Part shown: one piece after another, positions 1-12,990 of the stretch | Numbering within the stretch: the stretch's first letter is position 1 | Layout: each line of letters starts with the position of its first letter | Position numbers and translations under genes: made by a program | The notes under the pieces: generated by a model | What the model was told of the DNA's origin: nothing | Databases searched by the model: none | The model's input: only the letters and a program-made list of their open reading frames with translations | Assembly: GCA_029959085.1 (NCBI GenBank) | Contig: JARWIR010000003.1 | Span: forward strand, 25,125,505-25,189,504 | Length of the DNA: 64,000 nt | From: Nemophila menziesii | Taxonomy: Eukaryota; Streptophyta; Magnoliopsida; Boraginales; Hydrophyllaceae | Reading direction: 5' to 3'

Positions 1-1888
1 ATAGATATATCTTGTACTAAACTTCGGAAGAAACAAACCTAACTTATTGACTACCTGGCTAGTCATGACATGTCGTCTCACTAACGGAGACAAAACGCCT
101 ATATACTATTTCCATAACCAAACCCCACCTTCCGGACGCTAATTTGATTACTCTAACTCCTTAGCATGTGATCAAGATAGAAGTGTCATCAATGCATAAG
201 ATATATAGCCAACCAAAAAAACCTCAATTCATTTAAATTAAAAAAAATCCCAAAAACATGTCATCCCCATTTTGTGATATAAATCAACACCAAGAAGGAG
301 ATAGTATACTTCCCGCAAGTGCACGGGTCCCTGACAAGCAATTAAGTAAGTTCAGGATATTTGTTTCCTCAGGGACTACCAAGGTTATAAATCTCGTGTT
401 CACGTTAGCGTATTAGTTTAGTTGCTTGAAATAGATAACAACATAAAGTAGGCGGTTTACGTTTGGTTTTTCAAAAATAAGATGAAAGAACATAAACTAA
501 AGTACAATAAGAATAAATACTAAAAAAATTGACTTAATAAATTATGAACGTGAGTATGTGATAAGTATGCTTGAGCTACTCTAGTAATTCCTAACGTCAA
601 CTACTTTAATGTTTCTGACGTGAGGGTGAATTGATGATTTCTTGTTAATTAGGATTCAATAGTCTCTTTAACTCCTGTAAGGGTCGATAGAAATCTTTTG
701 TACTAAAATTCAGAAAAAAAACCTAACCCTATTGACTACTAGGCTACATGTCAGCTCACTAACGGACACCAAGAACCTATATACTATGTCCATAACCAAA
801 CCCTCCTTCCACACGCTATTTTGATTACTCTAACTCCTTAGTATGTGATCAAGAGACAAGTGTCATCAACACATATGATATACAACCAACAAAAATAACC
901 CAATTCATTTAAATTAAAATAATCCCAAAAAATTGTTGTCCCTAATTGTGTGATATAAATCAACACCAAGAAGGAGATTGTAGACTTCCCGCAAGTGCAC
1001 GGGTCGCTGACAAGTAATTAAGTAAGTCAAGAATATTCGTTTCCTCAGGGACTACCAAGGTTATGAATATTGTGTTCACGTTAGTGCATTAGTTTAATTG
1101 CCTGAATTGAATCACAATATAAAGTAGAAGGTTTTTTTTTAGGTTTTTTGATATTAAGATAAAATAACAGAAATTAAAGTAAAGAAAGAATAAATGCTAA
1201 AAAGAATTTGACTTAATAAATTGCGAGCATGAGTATGTGAGAAGTATGCTTGAGATAAGCTAGTAGTTCCCAAAGTCAATTATTTCGATGTTCTATATAT
1301 GCATGAGTGTGAATTGAGGATTTCTTGTTAATCGGGATTCAATAGTCTCTCTAACTCCCGTAAGGGTCGAATTAGAAATCTCTCATACTAAATTTCGGAA
1401 AAAACAAATCTAACCCTATTTCCTACCTAGCTAGTCAAGACCTGTCGGTTCACTAACAGATACCAATCGCCTATATACTATGTCCATGACAACCCCCCTA
1501 TCAGATGCTAATTTGATTATTCTAACTCCTTAGTATGTGATCAAGATACACATGTCATCAACGCATAAGATATATAGACAACAAAAATAACTCAATTCAT
1601 TTAAATTAAAACAATCCAAAAAATTTGTCGTCCCCAATTGTGTGATATAAATCAAAACCAAGAAAGAGATGATAGACTTCTGGAAAGTGCACGGGGCGCT
1701 AACAAGTAATATAGTAAGTTTGGATATTCGTTTGCTCAGGGACTACTAAGGTTATAAATCTTGTGTTCTCGTTAATGCATTAGTTAAGTTGCTTGAATTA
1801 AATAAGAATATGAAGTAGTAGGTTATTGTTTGGTTTTTCGATTTTAAGATGAAAGAACAGAAATTAAAGTACAATAAGGAATAAATTA
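1..1888. repeat. Tandem array of a ~685-bp repeat, about 2.8 copies
   Basis: Three successive copies of the same noncoding sequence are visible. The landmark CCGCAAGTGCACGGG(T) recurs near 315, 991 and 1681, followed each time by a line about tracts of (t)gacaagtaat and a conserved 'cctcagggacta' motif. A second landmark, 'ctaactccttag', recurs near 150, 830 and 1526. Spacing is about 676-690 bp. The third copy is interrupted at 1889 by a transposon and resumes at 3530 to about 3612. The same motif, in the other orientation, is seen near 43140, so it probably derives from the noncoding end of an abundant LTR retrotransposon; that family assignment is inference. No coding potential was seen. 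Confidence 0.8.
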
Positions 1889-2403
1889 TATAAAAAAGAG
1901 AAAATGACACTTAGGGTCTTGACCACACCCCCCTCTTCGAGTTAGCACCCCTACCTAGAGCCTCTTCTTACTAAAGACCTCAGCAACTTTTTAACACATG
2001 AACCCCAAAACTCCAATTACTAGACTACCCCTCTTTTGTTTTTTTCTATATATACTAATTTAGAACCCCTACAATTATTATTTCAGATCTATTTTCTCTC
2101 ACCTCCCTCTTCTCTCCATTTCCCCCTCCAAACGTGAGTTAGCACTCCCCAAACCGCCGCCACCACCACCACCACCACCATAACACCACTGCCTCCCTCT
2201 GAATCACAACCACCAAAAAAACCTGCTGCTATTCTTCTTCTTCTTCGATGCGAGCTCTAGACCTGCTGTTGTTCTTCTTCGCGTGGCTTTAGTTCGGTGG
2301 TTCGCCGGAGATTTCCCTGCGAACAGATCTGTTGCAATGGGAGCCGAGGTGGCTTATCAATGGTAGTGCTGCAACAAGAGGTCTCGCCGATGAAGACAAG
2401 CCA

Positions 2404-2514
2404 TGGCCGGAGTTTGCTGGTTCGAGTGGTGCAGTGTTCACGCGGTGGTGTTCGAAGCTCAAATGGTGGCCGGAGTTTGCTGGTTCGAGTGGTGCAGTGT
2501 TCACGCGGTGGTGT
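2404..2514. repeat. 63-bp tandem duplication inside the MULE-like element
   Basis: A 48-bp block beginning TGGCCGGAGTTTGCTGG occurs at 2404 and again at 2467, both ending in GCGGTGGTGT. The 63-bp period is 21 codons, so the duplication keeps the + strand reading frame open. Confidence 0.85.
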
Positions 2515-3234
2515 CTTCACAAGCAATGGAAAGCTCGTTATAGATCCGTGAGCTCGTGACCGCCGGAGATGGAAGCAGCCTTGGAAAACTCCCTTTCGCG
2601 AGCTCGTGACCACCGGGACAGGACGAGCATATCCAACAGTGTTTTCGTCGGAGTTTACAGCTTGTTTTCGCCGGAGTGTGCAGCTTCTTCAGCCTCCTTC
2701 TTCTTCGTCGACGTGAACCACACCAGCGCCGGAGTGTGCAGCTTCCCTCTTCGCTGCTTCGTTGGAGCTCCGATGGTTCGATTATGGTGTCGTTTGTGTA
2801 GCCATTTGTTTGTGTAGCCATTTCAGTGGTGGTGGTTGTGTTATGGTGGTGGTCTTGTTATGGTGGTGGTGGCGCCGGTTTGGGAAGAAGCTTTGAGCTT
2901 TTTTTTTTCAGTGGGTTGACCAGATCTAGATCTGGTCAAACCAGATAGAATTTTTTTTCTTGATTGTGTAACAATACAATTTTTTGAATAATTGAATAAT
3001 ACTCACTATTTTTTATTGTAGACTCATTGTTTTTTTAAATTACTCTTTAATTGCTTAAAATACTCACCAATTTTTTTAGAGTACTCCGACTATTTCATAG
3101 AGTACTCCGACTATTTCATAGAGTACTCCGACTTTTTTATAGAGTATTCATTTAATTTGTTACAGTATTTGTTAAATTCGTTTAATTCTCGGAGTACTCT
3201 ATGTTTTTCTCGGAGTACTCTATGTTTTTTCCGG

Positions 3235-3362
3235 TGACCGGTGACTGGTGGTCGGAGGTCGGAGGTCGGAGGTCGGTGGCGGAGGTCGGTGGTCGGATGT
3301 CGGTGGTCGGAGGTCGGTGGTAGGTGGTTGGAGGTCCGAGGTAGGTGGGTAGTGGTAGGTAA
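3235..3362. repeat. GGTCGGAG-type minisatellite
   Basis: A purine/G-rich run of GGTCGG(A/T)(G/T) units with small variants, near the right end of the MULE-like element. It is immediately preceded (about 3080-3220) by several copies of the short motif GAGTACTCCGACT or its complement. Both look like subterminal repeats of the element. Confidence 0.75.
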
Positions 3363-3612
3363 AGGAGAGAGAAACAGTGACATCACACTTTTTGTCTTTT
3401 AGTGATAGTAAGGGTAGGAAAGATTATTGTAAAAAATGAGGTCCCTAAGAATAACAACATTCAAGACACAACTCTATAGAGAAGAAATAGTGTTTCTAAG
3501 ACCCTATATATAATTCACCCTATAAAAAATGACTTAATAAATTGCGAGCGTGAGTATGTGAGAAGTATGCTTGAGCTACACTAGTAATTCCCAAAGTCTA
3601 CTACTTTCAAGA

Positions 3613-6318
3613 GGGGATAGATAAAGTTATTACCCCACATATTTATTTAGAGCATTCTCTAATCAATATTCCAAGTCAGTATTGATGCTCAAAACCTTGA
3701 TCCATCTTTATCGTTTCTTTCCAACCGGAGAAGAGATGGATTTTCTAGAGCTTGAACCACCTCCTTTTCTTTTTTGCCTCATCATTTAGAAATGGGAGAA
3801 GATGGATTTGGCTTAACTTTGGACTCTTCACAGAGTGTGATCAAAGCCTTCCATATTTCACGAGCCTTCCATATTTGTTGTAAAACTTTGTGTGTTAGTT
3901 GCATAAATCTCTATGCTTAAATATTTCTATCATGCGTTCTTTTTATCAACTAGAATTCTTCATTAAAACTGCATTATTATTTCATCCTAGCTTTTGTGTT
4001 TGATATTTTTTGGTAGTAAAATATTTCATCTCATATATCATTTTGTATCTTCATATCTCGTCATCATCCTTATGATTTTCTTTTTATTAAAATTCTTCTC
4101 TAAATGATTTTAAAATTATATGAAAATCCTTATTAGAAAATCATTCAATGCTTCTTATACCACGTGCTTGAGAATTGGTCTTCATATGTGATATCTATTC
4201 TTTCCCATGATGATATAGTATTCGACTGTATTAACAAAATTTCTTGTGAGAAAATTCTACTAAGGATTGATGTGAAAGTCGAGTTATCAACGTGAAAGTA
4301 TATTTAAGATGATGAATATATATTTGAAGCACATCCACAAAAATCACACAAGAATGAAAATGGTAATATTGAAGGTGTTTAGACATATTGAGGTATTGTC
4401 GTGTTTATTCGTGTTCAAAAATCTCGTCTATATGTTTTGCATGATTGCAATTACTTAATTAATAGTCATCCTTGCTTCGTATAATCCCCTCAGATGTTTT
4501 ATTTTCTTAAATTCTACTTGAAAATTTTTGGGTTGGTTTTAAGGGTTTTAAATTGTCAAGGGCTCTATCTCAAAAATCAATTTTTTCTGAACATGAACCG
4601 TATACCCGATTCAGTCAAAACCATCTTGTTGGATTGTGAAAATTTCAACAGTCTTGAAACCGATCAAAGACAATTTCAATACCCTCTTTATTAAACTTTC
4701 AAAAATGTTGTACCCATTAATTCACTTCATATTTTTTGTAGAAAACTCAAAAACTCACTCTTACTCTTTAAAACCCTAACCCCTAATTTTAGAAAATCAT
4801 TTCTCAACCTTCAAAATGACAAGAAACAAATCAACCAAGGCTTCTTCTTGAAGCTCGGCAAGAGGAAAACAAATACTTATGGATTTTCCTCCTATTTTAA
4901 AATAGAATCTATATGATACGATTTTGATCGATCCCACGACATAAAAGAGGAACCATCGCAGAAGACGCCACGAAAGAAGAGCACGGAGGTGCTTCCTGGA
5001 AAAGTGATTGAGAGACAATAAGTGGAAAAATTACATTGAATAGATCCAACAATCGAAACAACCTCTAATATGTCCTTTATACACAAAAAATTGAGGAACT
5101 CCTCTCTTCGAATGTAACATTCATATAGTTTGACAAAAATCCTAGTTATTGGTGTTCTACCCGAACTTTTACTACTTTTGTTTCCAGTATATAGTGAATC
5201 TGATAGGTTTGTGGTAAATGGGTGGAAAAAAATGGTGAACTAATTCATCTTTCTAAAAAAAACTAATGTCATGGAGCCCAAAAGTGTTGTTCCTCACCAT
5301 CAACCATGGAGTGTTAATAATTTTCCTTTCGACATTTGTATAGCTCATAAAGTTGTTAACACGGGTATTTTGTGCAAATATAAACACGATGGAATTATTT
5401 TCCATATAAAACTACCTTGTCATTCCATATTTATATGAAAAACCCCATAAGGATTTTCTCCATCATTTTTCAACACATGCACTATAAATCCCATAAGACT
5501 GTCACCATTCCACATGGTCTCGCCAAGGACATATATTTAAATGTCTAAATGTTCCTTTTTTTGTCGATCCTCATACTTTTAGATTTTGGTGAAAAAATTA
5601 CCTTGACGGTTTAAAATATATGAATATTTTGGAATTGAATGATGATTTTATTGAATCCAATTCTTTTAACACCTTTATAAAGAAATTTAAAATGAGATCA
5701 AAAGCAATTCTTCAGGAGGGGCCTTCATCTTCCAATACCAAGACTAATCCTCCATCTCCACCTCCTTGTCGTACCCATGGTGGAAATCGTTCCTATGTCC
5801 CTCCTACAAATTATATCACTAGGGTAAACATATGTCCATTCTAAAAGGAGTTCAAGACTCAATTTTAAGTGTTGCGACGGAAGTATCTGTGTAGATAGAA
5901 CAGAAGTATGAGCAACTTTGTTAAGATAATTCATGTAATCCTATGTATTCAATGGATGTTAGAAGATTAGGGAGTCGTTCTCCCCGATATAATATTGCTT
6001 GAGACGTGTTTGGGAAATTGGGATAATGGGAGTGTCAATGAAAAACATGTTGGGAGCTTTAAAAATGTTTTATCTTAGATTTATTAAACTTATTCAAAGT
6101 TGCTTTTATTGCCTTTGTTTAGGCTTATGACTTGGTTGTTTCATTTGGTATGTTTTTGGGTTGTAATAACACTAATTTAATTACTCTTGATTTTTATTTT
6201 ATTCGAATGATGTTGATTTTACTATTTCTACTCTTTTTGAATGTCCAAATGCTTGCTTATTGCATCTTGTGGTCGTTATCCTTACACTTTAGTTTGATCA
6301 TCTATATACTTGTTTGGT
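3613..6318. other. Degenerate AT-rich DNA, no supported gene
   Basis: Short open frames at 4494-4694, 5620-5844 and 6132-6386 (+) have no recognisable domain. Broken reading near 4815-5300 (+) starts with a basic, Ser/Thr-rich stretch resembling the N-terminus of the retrotransposon ORF at 30829, so this may be a decayed copy of a similar retroelement ORF. That link is weak. I would call no gene here. Confidence 0.4.
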
Positions 6319-6647
6319 TAATCATTTTTTCGCAAACTCATCTGATTCTAACAAGCAAGTTTTGTGGGCCAATAAACCATGCATGAAGGACAACTCTCTA
6401 CACAAAATGTTTTCTCTCTACTATTTTCTCTCAACTAAAACTCAAACTCATATCTTTTAAAAAAAACTAAAAATCCTTTACACAAATCTGCTTAAGGTTT
6501 CCCTTTATCTTTGCTTTAGATCCTCCTTAAGCTTCTCTGTATCTTGTTTTCCTCCCTTTCAAAACCGTTTTTCTCTTCAAAAACCTCCAGTAGCACCTTC
6601 AAAATTTCCTTTCTTTCCTTTTCTTTGTTCTTGTCTTACCTGAAAAT

Positions 6648-8733
6648 ATGAATATCTATGCTTTTAGCAATCCTAATGCAAAAGATAGAATATCCATCTC
6701 AAAAGAAACTACTGACTACTATCAAGAAACTGAAGAGCCAAAGTTGATAGCTAAGATCCTTGATAAGGAAGCTATTAACTTTGGTTTCATGAGGAACTTC
6801 ATACAAAAACAGTGGGGTTTGAAAGGTAAAGTACTCTCTGAAAAGATAGCACATAATGAATGTGTGTTGAAATTTGATAATGAAGATGATAAGCTCCAAC
6901 TTTGGAACAAAAGACCATGGACTCTTTTAGGGAAACATCTAGCCCTAAATGAGTTTACTCCTACCTCAAGAAGAGTAACTTACACCACCATTTGGTTAAG
7001 AGTTTATGGTCTTCCTCCTCCAGTGCTAAATCTCAGAAGTGTTACTGAGATGTTCAAACAACTTGGAAAAATCCATGAAATTCAACTACCTGAAGAAAGA
7101 AGACTCAATGAGCACTCTTACACAAGAATACAAATAGATTGGAATATTGAAACTCCTATTTTCTCTGGTTTCAATTTGTTTGAAGCTGCTAATATTTCAA
7201 AATGGATAAAAATCAAATATGAAAATCTGGGACAAGTATGCTTTGATTGTGGTCATTTTGATCATGAAGAAAGAGCATGTAATGTACCTGTTAAAGCTAT
7301 TCCAAGACTTGGTGGATGGATCAAGATCTCAACAAGACAAGTTTCAACCTCCATGGATGGACCTCACAATCGAATCTTTGGAAGAAGAAGAAGGGGCCCA
7401 CCTATTCCAGCTGCGCAGTACGAGGTCAGGCACCAGTCAAACCTGTCCAACTCAGTTCACCAAACACCTGACATTGCTAGAGGTAATAGCATCTTTCCTG
7501 ACAAAGCTAATTTTACATTTAATGCACCTAGTACATCCAAAAAACCATTGGTTAAAGCACCAAATGAATAGAAACCAGAATCTTCATCTAGTTTACCTAC
7601 TAGTCAGATACAATTAAATCCCAACCAAGAGGTGGCAATCCCAATGGAAATGTCAACTTCAATATATGAAATCTCTGAACCACAGGAAAAGCCAACTTCT
7701 AACCTTACCCCACCAACCTTCTCAACTAACCTAACATCTAATCACTCACAAACCAAACCTACAGTTACCTATTCAGATATACTTAAAAGTCCTGCACCAC
7801 AAATTATCCAATCACCCGAAAAAACCACTCCAACCTACACTACATTTGAAATCTACCCCTACTTTCAAATCATCCACCAACACAAAAGCAACACCTACTA
7901 GAATCTCAGTTACACCTTACAACACCAAAGTAACATCCACTAAATCAAAACAACCTTCAACTCCAAGCACATCAAAAAACCTCCCTATCTCCTCTACCCA
8001 AAACACTAACTCACTTAGCACTGAAAATCCAAAACATGTTACTCCCTTTCCCTCATCTCCTTTTACACCAACAACTACCAAGATCCTTTTTCAGAATACC
8101 CCAACAATTTCCACCAATCCTCAACATGAAACTGATCCAAACATTGAACCAATCCAATCAGCACTAACAACCCTGCAAGAGAATATACAAGAACAAATTA
8201 ATATAGGAACTACTGACACTACCATCGTTCCTTTCAATAATCAAGAATCCAATCAACACTGTGATATGTTTCAAACTAAAATCATGAGTGACAAAGCAAA
8301 AATTCGAATGGAAAATCGGATAAAAGAGCGTACTGAGCAAGATAGTTGGAAATTCGAAAAATCTAATATCAAAAGAATTAGAGCTGAAGACCAATTAATC
8401 CTATCCGAAAAAATGAGAGTGAAATCAATATGGGAGAAACGTAGAAGCGCGAGAATTAAAGGAAAGAAATCGGAAGAGAAGGCTTTAAATAAAAAAGAAA
8501 AACAAAAAATCAAAGAAACATCAAATTCGGGAAAGAAGATGATTGAACAGTACCAGAATATCAAAAGCAACGAACCACAACAAGAAGAACAATCGATTGC
8601 TGATGATGATGATTCAGAAATTTTGAACAGCCTTGAACCATCGGAAAATGCAGATATGTCGATGGGTGATGAGGTGTACAACGACGAGGAGCTTTCTGGA
8701 GTTGAGCCTGATCAACTCCATTGCAATCAATGA
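6648..8733 (+). pseudogene. LINE-1 ORF1: DUF4283 / zinc-knuckle nucleic-acid-binding protein, broken
   Basis: The first 307 residues are open and match the plant LINE ORF1 pattern: a DUF4283-like N-terminal region (about residues 25-150), then a CCHC zinc knuckle CFDCGHFDHEERAC near residues 198-211 (spacing CX2CX4HX4C). A TAG stop at 7569-7571 ends the first segment. The same frame continues from 7572 to about 7890 as a Pro/Thr/Ser-rich linker, then a frameshift moves to the frame that runs to 8733. That last segment has a highly charged Lys/Glu-rich part (about 8290-8560) and an acidic tail. The known role of such proteins is to coat LINE RNA in the ribonucleoprotein. The final stop TGA overlaps the ORF2 start as ATGA. 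Confidence 0.85.
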
Positions 8734-11700
8734 TTCATATAGCCTGGAACTGTCAAGGAATTGGCAATCCCTTGACAGTCCAGGCTGCTCGTGATCTCTG
8801 CGCTAAACATCGGCCGGAGGTAATGTTTCTATCCGAAACCAAGAATGTTTTTAATAAGCTTCATAATTTTGCTAGTAATTTAAATATGGAATTGATTGTA
8901 ACTGTGGAACCATCGGAGACGGGAGGTGGGGGTCTCGCTCTTTTGGGGAAGAAGGGTTTGGTTTGTAAAGTGTTAAAAACTTCCCCGTACTTTATTCATT
9001 TAAAAATTGAAGTAAACAAATCTACCCCTATATTTTATACTTTTGTTTACTTAAACCCATATGATTTAGAAAAAGAAATTTCTTTTAATTTCCTAAATGA
9101 TTTAAAGCCCCAAAACAATCCTTGGACTATTTTAGGTGATTTTAATTGTATAAGATATCTTGAAGACAAACTAGGAGGAAATATTTGTCATAAAAAATCC
9201 ACAATAAACTTCAATAATTTTATTAACCTCCATAATTTAGAGGAAACAACCTCTTATGGTTGTAGATTTACATGGACTAATAAAAGAGCAAACAATAAAC
9301 TTATTAAAGCTATCTTAGATAGAGCTATACATAACTCTCAATGGGGAAATATCTTCCCTAATGCCTGGGTTGCAATATTACCAGCTATTGGGTCAGACCA
9401 CTGCCCTATAGTCTTACATCATGATAAAATTGAAAACAAAAATAAAAGAAGATTCTACTTTGAAAGCTTTTGGACTACAGAAACTGATTGTTTAAACATA
9501 ATTAAAAAAGTTTGGTATGATTTAAGCTCTATTAGGGGTAACCCCAATGCTATAATCAACCATAAACTTAAAAAATGTAGTCAAGCATTAAGAGACTGGA
9601 ATAAAAAGAAATTTAGAAATAATAAAATCCAAATAGAAAAACTTATAAAAAGATTAGAAATAATCTCTAATAATAATAACCCAAATGGTAATTGGGATGA
9701 ATATAATCTTATAACCAAGAAATTAGAGGAAACTTGGAAAAAGAGAAGAAATTTTCTGGAAAGATAGATCAAGAAATATCTGGCTTACTAAAGGAGAAAA
9801 AAACACTAAATATTATCATGCTTGCACTAAAGAGAGAAGAAGCAAAAATAAAATTCTGAACATTACCAATGATAATGGGGAATGGATTGATAATAAAAAT
9901 GAAATAAATCAAGAAATAATCAATTATTTTAATGATATATTCACAACTTCTGGTAAAAGAGATTACACTAGTACCATTAATCTCATAACTAGTAAAATAG
10001 ATAAAAAATTAGCAGATATTTTAAATATGCACATTAATGAAGAAGAAGTTAAAAAAGCAACCTAGGAATTAGGACCTAATAAGGCACCTGGTCCTGATGG
10101 TTACAATGGAATATTTTTTAGAACATACTGGGAAATTATTAAACTTGACATTATGAGAGTCATAAATAATTTTTGGAATAATAAGGGAAAGCTGTCTGAT
10201 TTAAATCAAACTCTTATAACACTAATCCCAACAATCAATAAACCTACTAATATTAAACACTATAGACCAATCAGCTGCTCTAATTTTATTTATAAAATCA
10301 TAGCTAGGATTATGGTTAATAGACTACAACCTTTCATGAATTCCCTTGTTGGGGAAAACCAAAATGCATTCATTCCAAATAGAATGATTCAGGAAAATAC
10401 AATGATTGCACATGAATTAATAACCCATATAAAAAGAAGGAAAAAAACAAAAAAATATATGGTAGCAGTTAAAGCAGATATTAAAAAAGCATATGAATAT
10501 ATAGAGTGGGATTTCCTACAAGACCTTTTAACAAAAATGGGTTTTAACAAAGATTGGATTAGGAAAATCATGGAATGCATCACCTCAGTAACCTATTCAA
10601 TCCTAATTAATGGTGAAACACACCAATTAAAGAAACCTACTAGGGGAATTAGACAAGGGGATCCTCTATCACCCCTAATTTTCTGCCTAATTTCACAAAC
10701 TTTAAATGATCTCATAAGAGAAAAAAAAGAGTATGACTTACTCAAAGGAATTAAAATTGGAAACAATTGCCCTAATATCTCACATCTCTTATTTGCTGAT
10801 GATAGTCTTTTCTTCCTTAATGCTGATAATGTAGAAATACAAGCTTTTAATGATGTCATGAATAAATATAAAAATGCAACGGGATTATGCCTTAACCTCA
10901 ATAAATGTGGGGTAATTTTTAGTCCTAATACACCTAGTCTTATACAAACTATACTAACTCAAAGGTTAAATATGAAGAAAACCAACAACCTAGGTAACTA
11001 CTTAGGAATGCCAACTGAATGGACTAGGTCAAAATCAAAAGATCTCCAATTTTTAATAGATAAAATCCTAAATAGATTTGAAAATTGGAAAACCATCTTT
11101 CTATCAAAAGGAGGGAAGGAAATACTACTTAAGGCAATAATTCAAAGCCTACCTAACTATTTTATGTCAAATTTTATCTTCCCAAAGAATATTATAAGTA
11201 AAATCCACTCTATAATTGCTCAATTTTGGTGGGGTGATAAAGGAAGAAAAAGAATACACTGGGCCAACTGGGATATACTTACAAGTTCAAAATTTGAAGG
11301 TGGTTTAGGATTTAGAAACCTTCACCTTATGAATAAAGCTCTATTGGGTAAACAAGCTTGGAACCTATTAAATAAAAAAGACTCTATACTATACAAACTC
11401 CTTAAAGGAAAATATTTTAAAAATTGTAGTTTCCTTGAAGCTAAAATTGGAAGCTCACCATCTTGGGGATGGAGAAGCATACTCATAGGCAGAGATACTT
11501 TCAAGAATAATATAAAATGGAAACTTGGTAATGGAAGAAGTATTAATATTTATGAACATAATTGGATCTGTGACATAAAGCAACCAATCAAACCAATAAA
11601 TTCTAACCTAATTTGGGTATATCAACTAATTAAAGATAATAAAGCTTGGGATATTGAACTTTTAAATCAATTATATCCCAAGGAAATCAAGGAAAAAGTA

Positions 11701-12924
11701 GAGAAAATGATAATACCTAAGGTACTATGTGAAGATCAAATAAGCATAGACTACTGTAAAAATGGCACCTATACAGTTAAGGATACTTATCATAAACTAA
11801 AAAATGAGGAAAATATTATTCAAGATAATAATAATATAAATAACCCTACATCATCTACTATTAGGGATAAAAGAATTTGGAAGCTTATATGGAAAATGGA
11901 AACTCAAACAAAAATAAGAAATTTCATGTGGAGAGCTATAAGAAACCTTCTATCTACAGGAGAAAACCTTTTTAAAAGAAAATGTGCAAAAGATAACATT
12001 TGTAAAATTTGTGATAATAATATTGAAACAGTGGAACATATGCTCTTCAGATGTCCTTGGGCAAAAAGTGTATGGTTTATTAGTCCTTTGAATTTAAAAA
12101 CCGACAATGATACTACTATAAATATAGAACTTTGGATTATAAATCATATACAAAGCATTATAAAAAAATTTGATAACCATGATAGGATTTTGGAACATAT
12201 ATGCACTATTATGTGGCATATATGGAAAGATAGGAATAATTTTATCTATAATGGAAAAAAATGTAAACCTTTGAATACAATTAGAAAAGTCACAGAAAAT
12301 TGGAAAGAATATTATAAAATATCAAACCCTAATGAATCTAACTTTTTAGATAAATTAGGTGAAGTTAATGACTCTAATATTATTGGAATAAACATTAAAC
12401 AATGATATATTACAAAACCAAAAATTTAAAGATAAGTGGAAAAAACCACCACCTAACAAATTTAAAATTAATTGTGATGCAGCTTTCTCCGAGAAAGGAG
12501 CTGCAATAGCTTGTTTAGTTAGAAACTCTAATGGGGAATTTGTAGCAGGTAATAGTTGGAAGATTGCAACTGATTCGGTGTTAGAGGCAGAGGCCACGGG
12601 GATCTTGAAAGCTACGGAGATGGCTTCAAATTATCCTTTTGGAACGTGATAATAGAGAATGATTCAGCCACTATTATGAAGCCACTATCTTCAGGAACAC
12701 CTGTGTTGAGTCATTCTATTAAAAACTTAGTTTGTAACATCTATTATTTTGCTGAATTATCTTCTCCTTCTTTTTCCTTTATATCTAGAAGTAGAAATAG
12801 GATTGCTGACTGGATTGCCAAATAGGAGCTTCTTAGTACTCTGTTTGATAATTGGGGTGCTTGTATCCCTTCCCAGTTAGCTACTTTAATGTGTATTGAA
12901 GCCGAGCCCTCCGGGGTGGGCTAA
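8730..12924 (+). pseudogene. LINE-1 ORF2: endonuclease, reverse transcriptase, zf-RVT and RNase H, broken
   Basis: Domains in order: an AP-type endonuclease beginning IAWNCQGIG (8736 on) with GDFNCIRYLEDKLGG and GSDHCP motifs; reverse transcriptase (about 10080-10960) with GPDGYNG, IRQGDPLSPLIF and the catalytic FADDSLFF; a zf-RVT zinc-binding region near 11880-12090 (WKLIWKMETQTKIRNFMWRA, then C..C..EH..FRCPWA); and RNase H from about 12465 (INCDAAFSEKG). Breaks: a one-base gain in an A-run near 9742 (five A against four in LINE-2), TGG to TAG at about 10062, a stop at 12403-12405 with a frame change, a one-base loss near 12643, and a TAG near 12823. The start ATG at 8730 overlaps the ORF1 stop. 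Confidence 0.9.
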
Positions 12925-12990
12925 CTCTTGTAACCTTTTTCTACTATCTATCTATTATTATGCATTTGAAAAAAAAAATCATTTTTTCGC

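Larger units (their letters stand above)
1898..3520. mobile_element. Non-autonomous MULE-like element with 9-bp target duplication
   Basis: The third tandem-repeat copy is split at this point. The 9-bp sequence TATAAAAAA lies on both sides (1889-1897 and 3521-3529), the target-duplication length typical of Mutator-like elements. The two ends are degenerate inverted repeats: about 18 of 29 positions match when the right end is reverse-complemented, sharing the core TAGGGTCTT. The 1,623-bp interior has no transposase. It is much more GC-rich than its surroundings between about 2100 and 2900, which suggests captured genic sequence (Pack-MULE-like), but I did not recognise a donor gene. Short open frames there are not convincing as proteins. 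Confidence 0.7.
6333..12976 (+). mobile_element. Full-length L1-type LINE (LINE-1) with target-site duplication
   Basis: The element runs from just after AATCATTTTTTCGC (6319-6332) to a short poly(A) tail at about 12969-12978, and the same 14 bp follows at 12977-12990. Inside are a 5' untranslated region, ORF1 (6648-8733), ORF2 (8730-12924) and a short 3' untranslated region, the standard layout of plant L1 LINEs with a C-terminal RNase H. Both ORFs carry stops and frameshifts, so this copy should not be mobile. It is the same family as LINE-2 at 24550, with long stretches of near-identical protein. Confidence 0.92.

Noticed and set aside
2257..2821. Overlapping ORFs on both strands (up to 118 aa)
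   Set aside because: They sit in the GC-rich interior of the MULE-like element, overlap in several frames and contain a recent duplication; no domain or splice structure supports a gene.
3111..3386. 91-aa minus-strand ORF rich in Pro, His and Thr
   Set aside because: It is a translation of the GGTCGGAG minisatellite.
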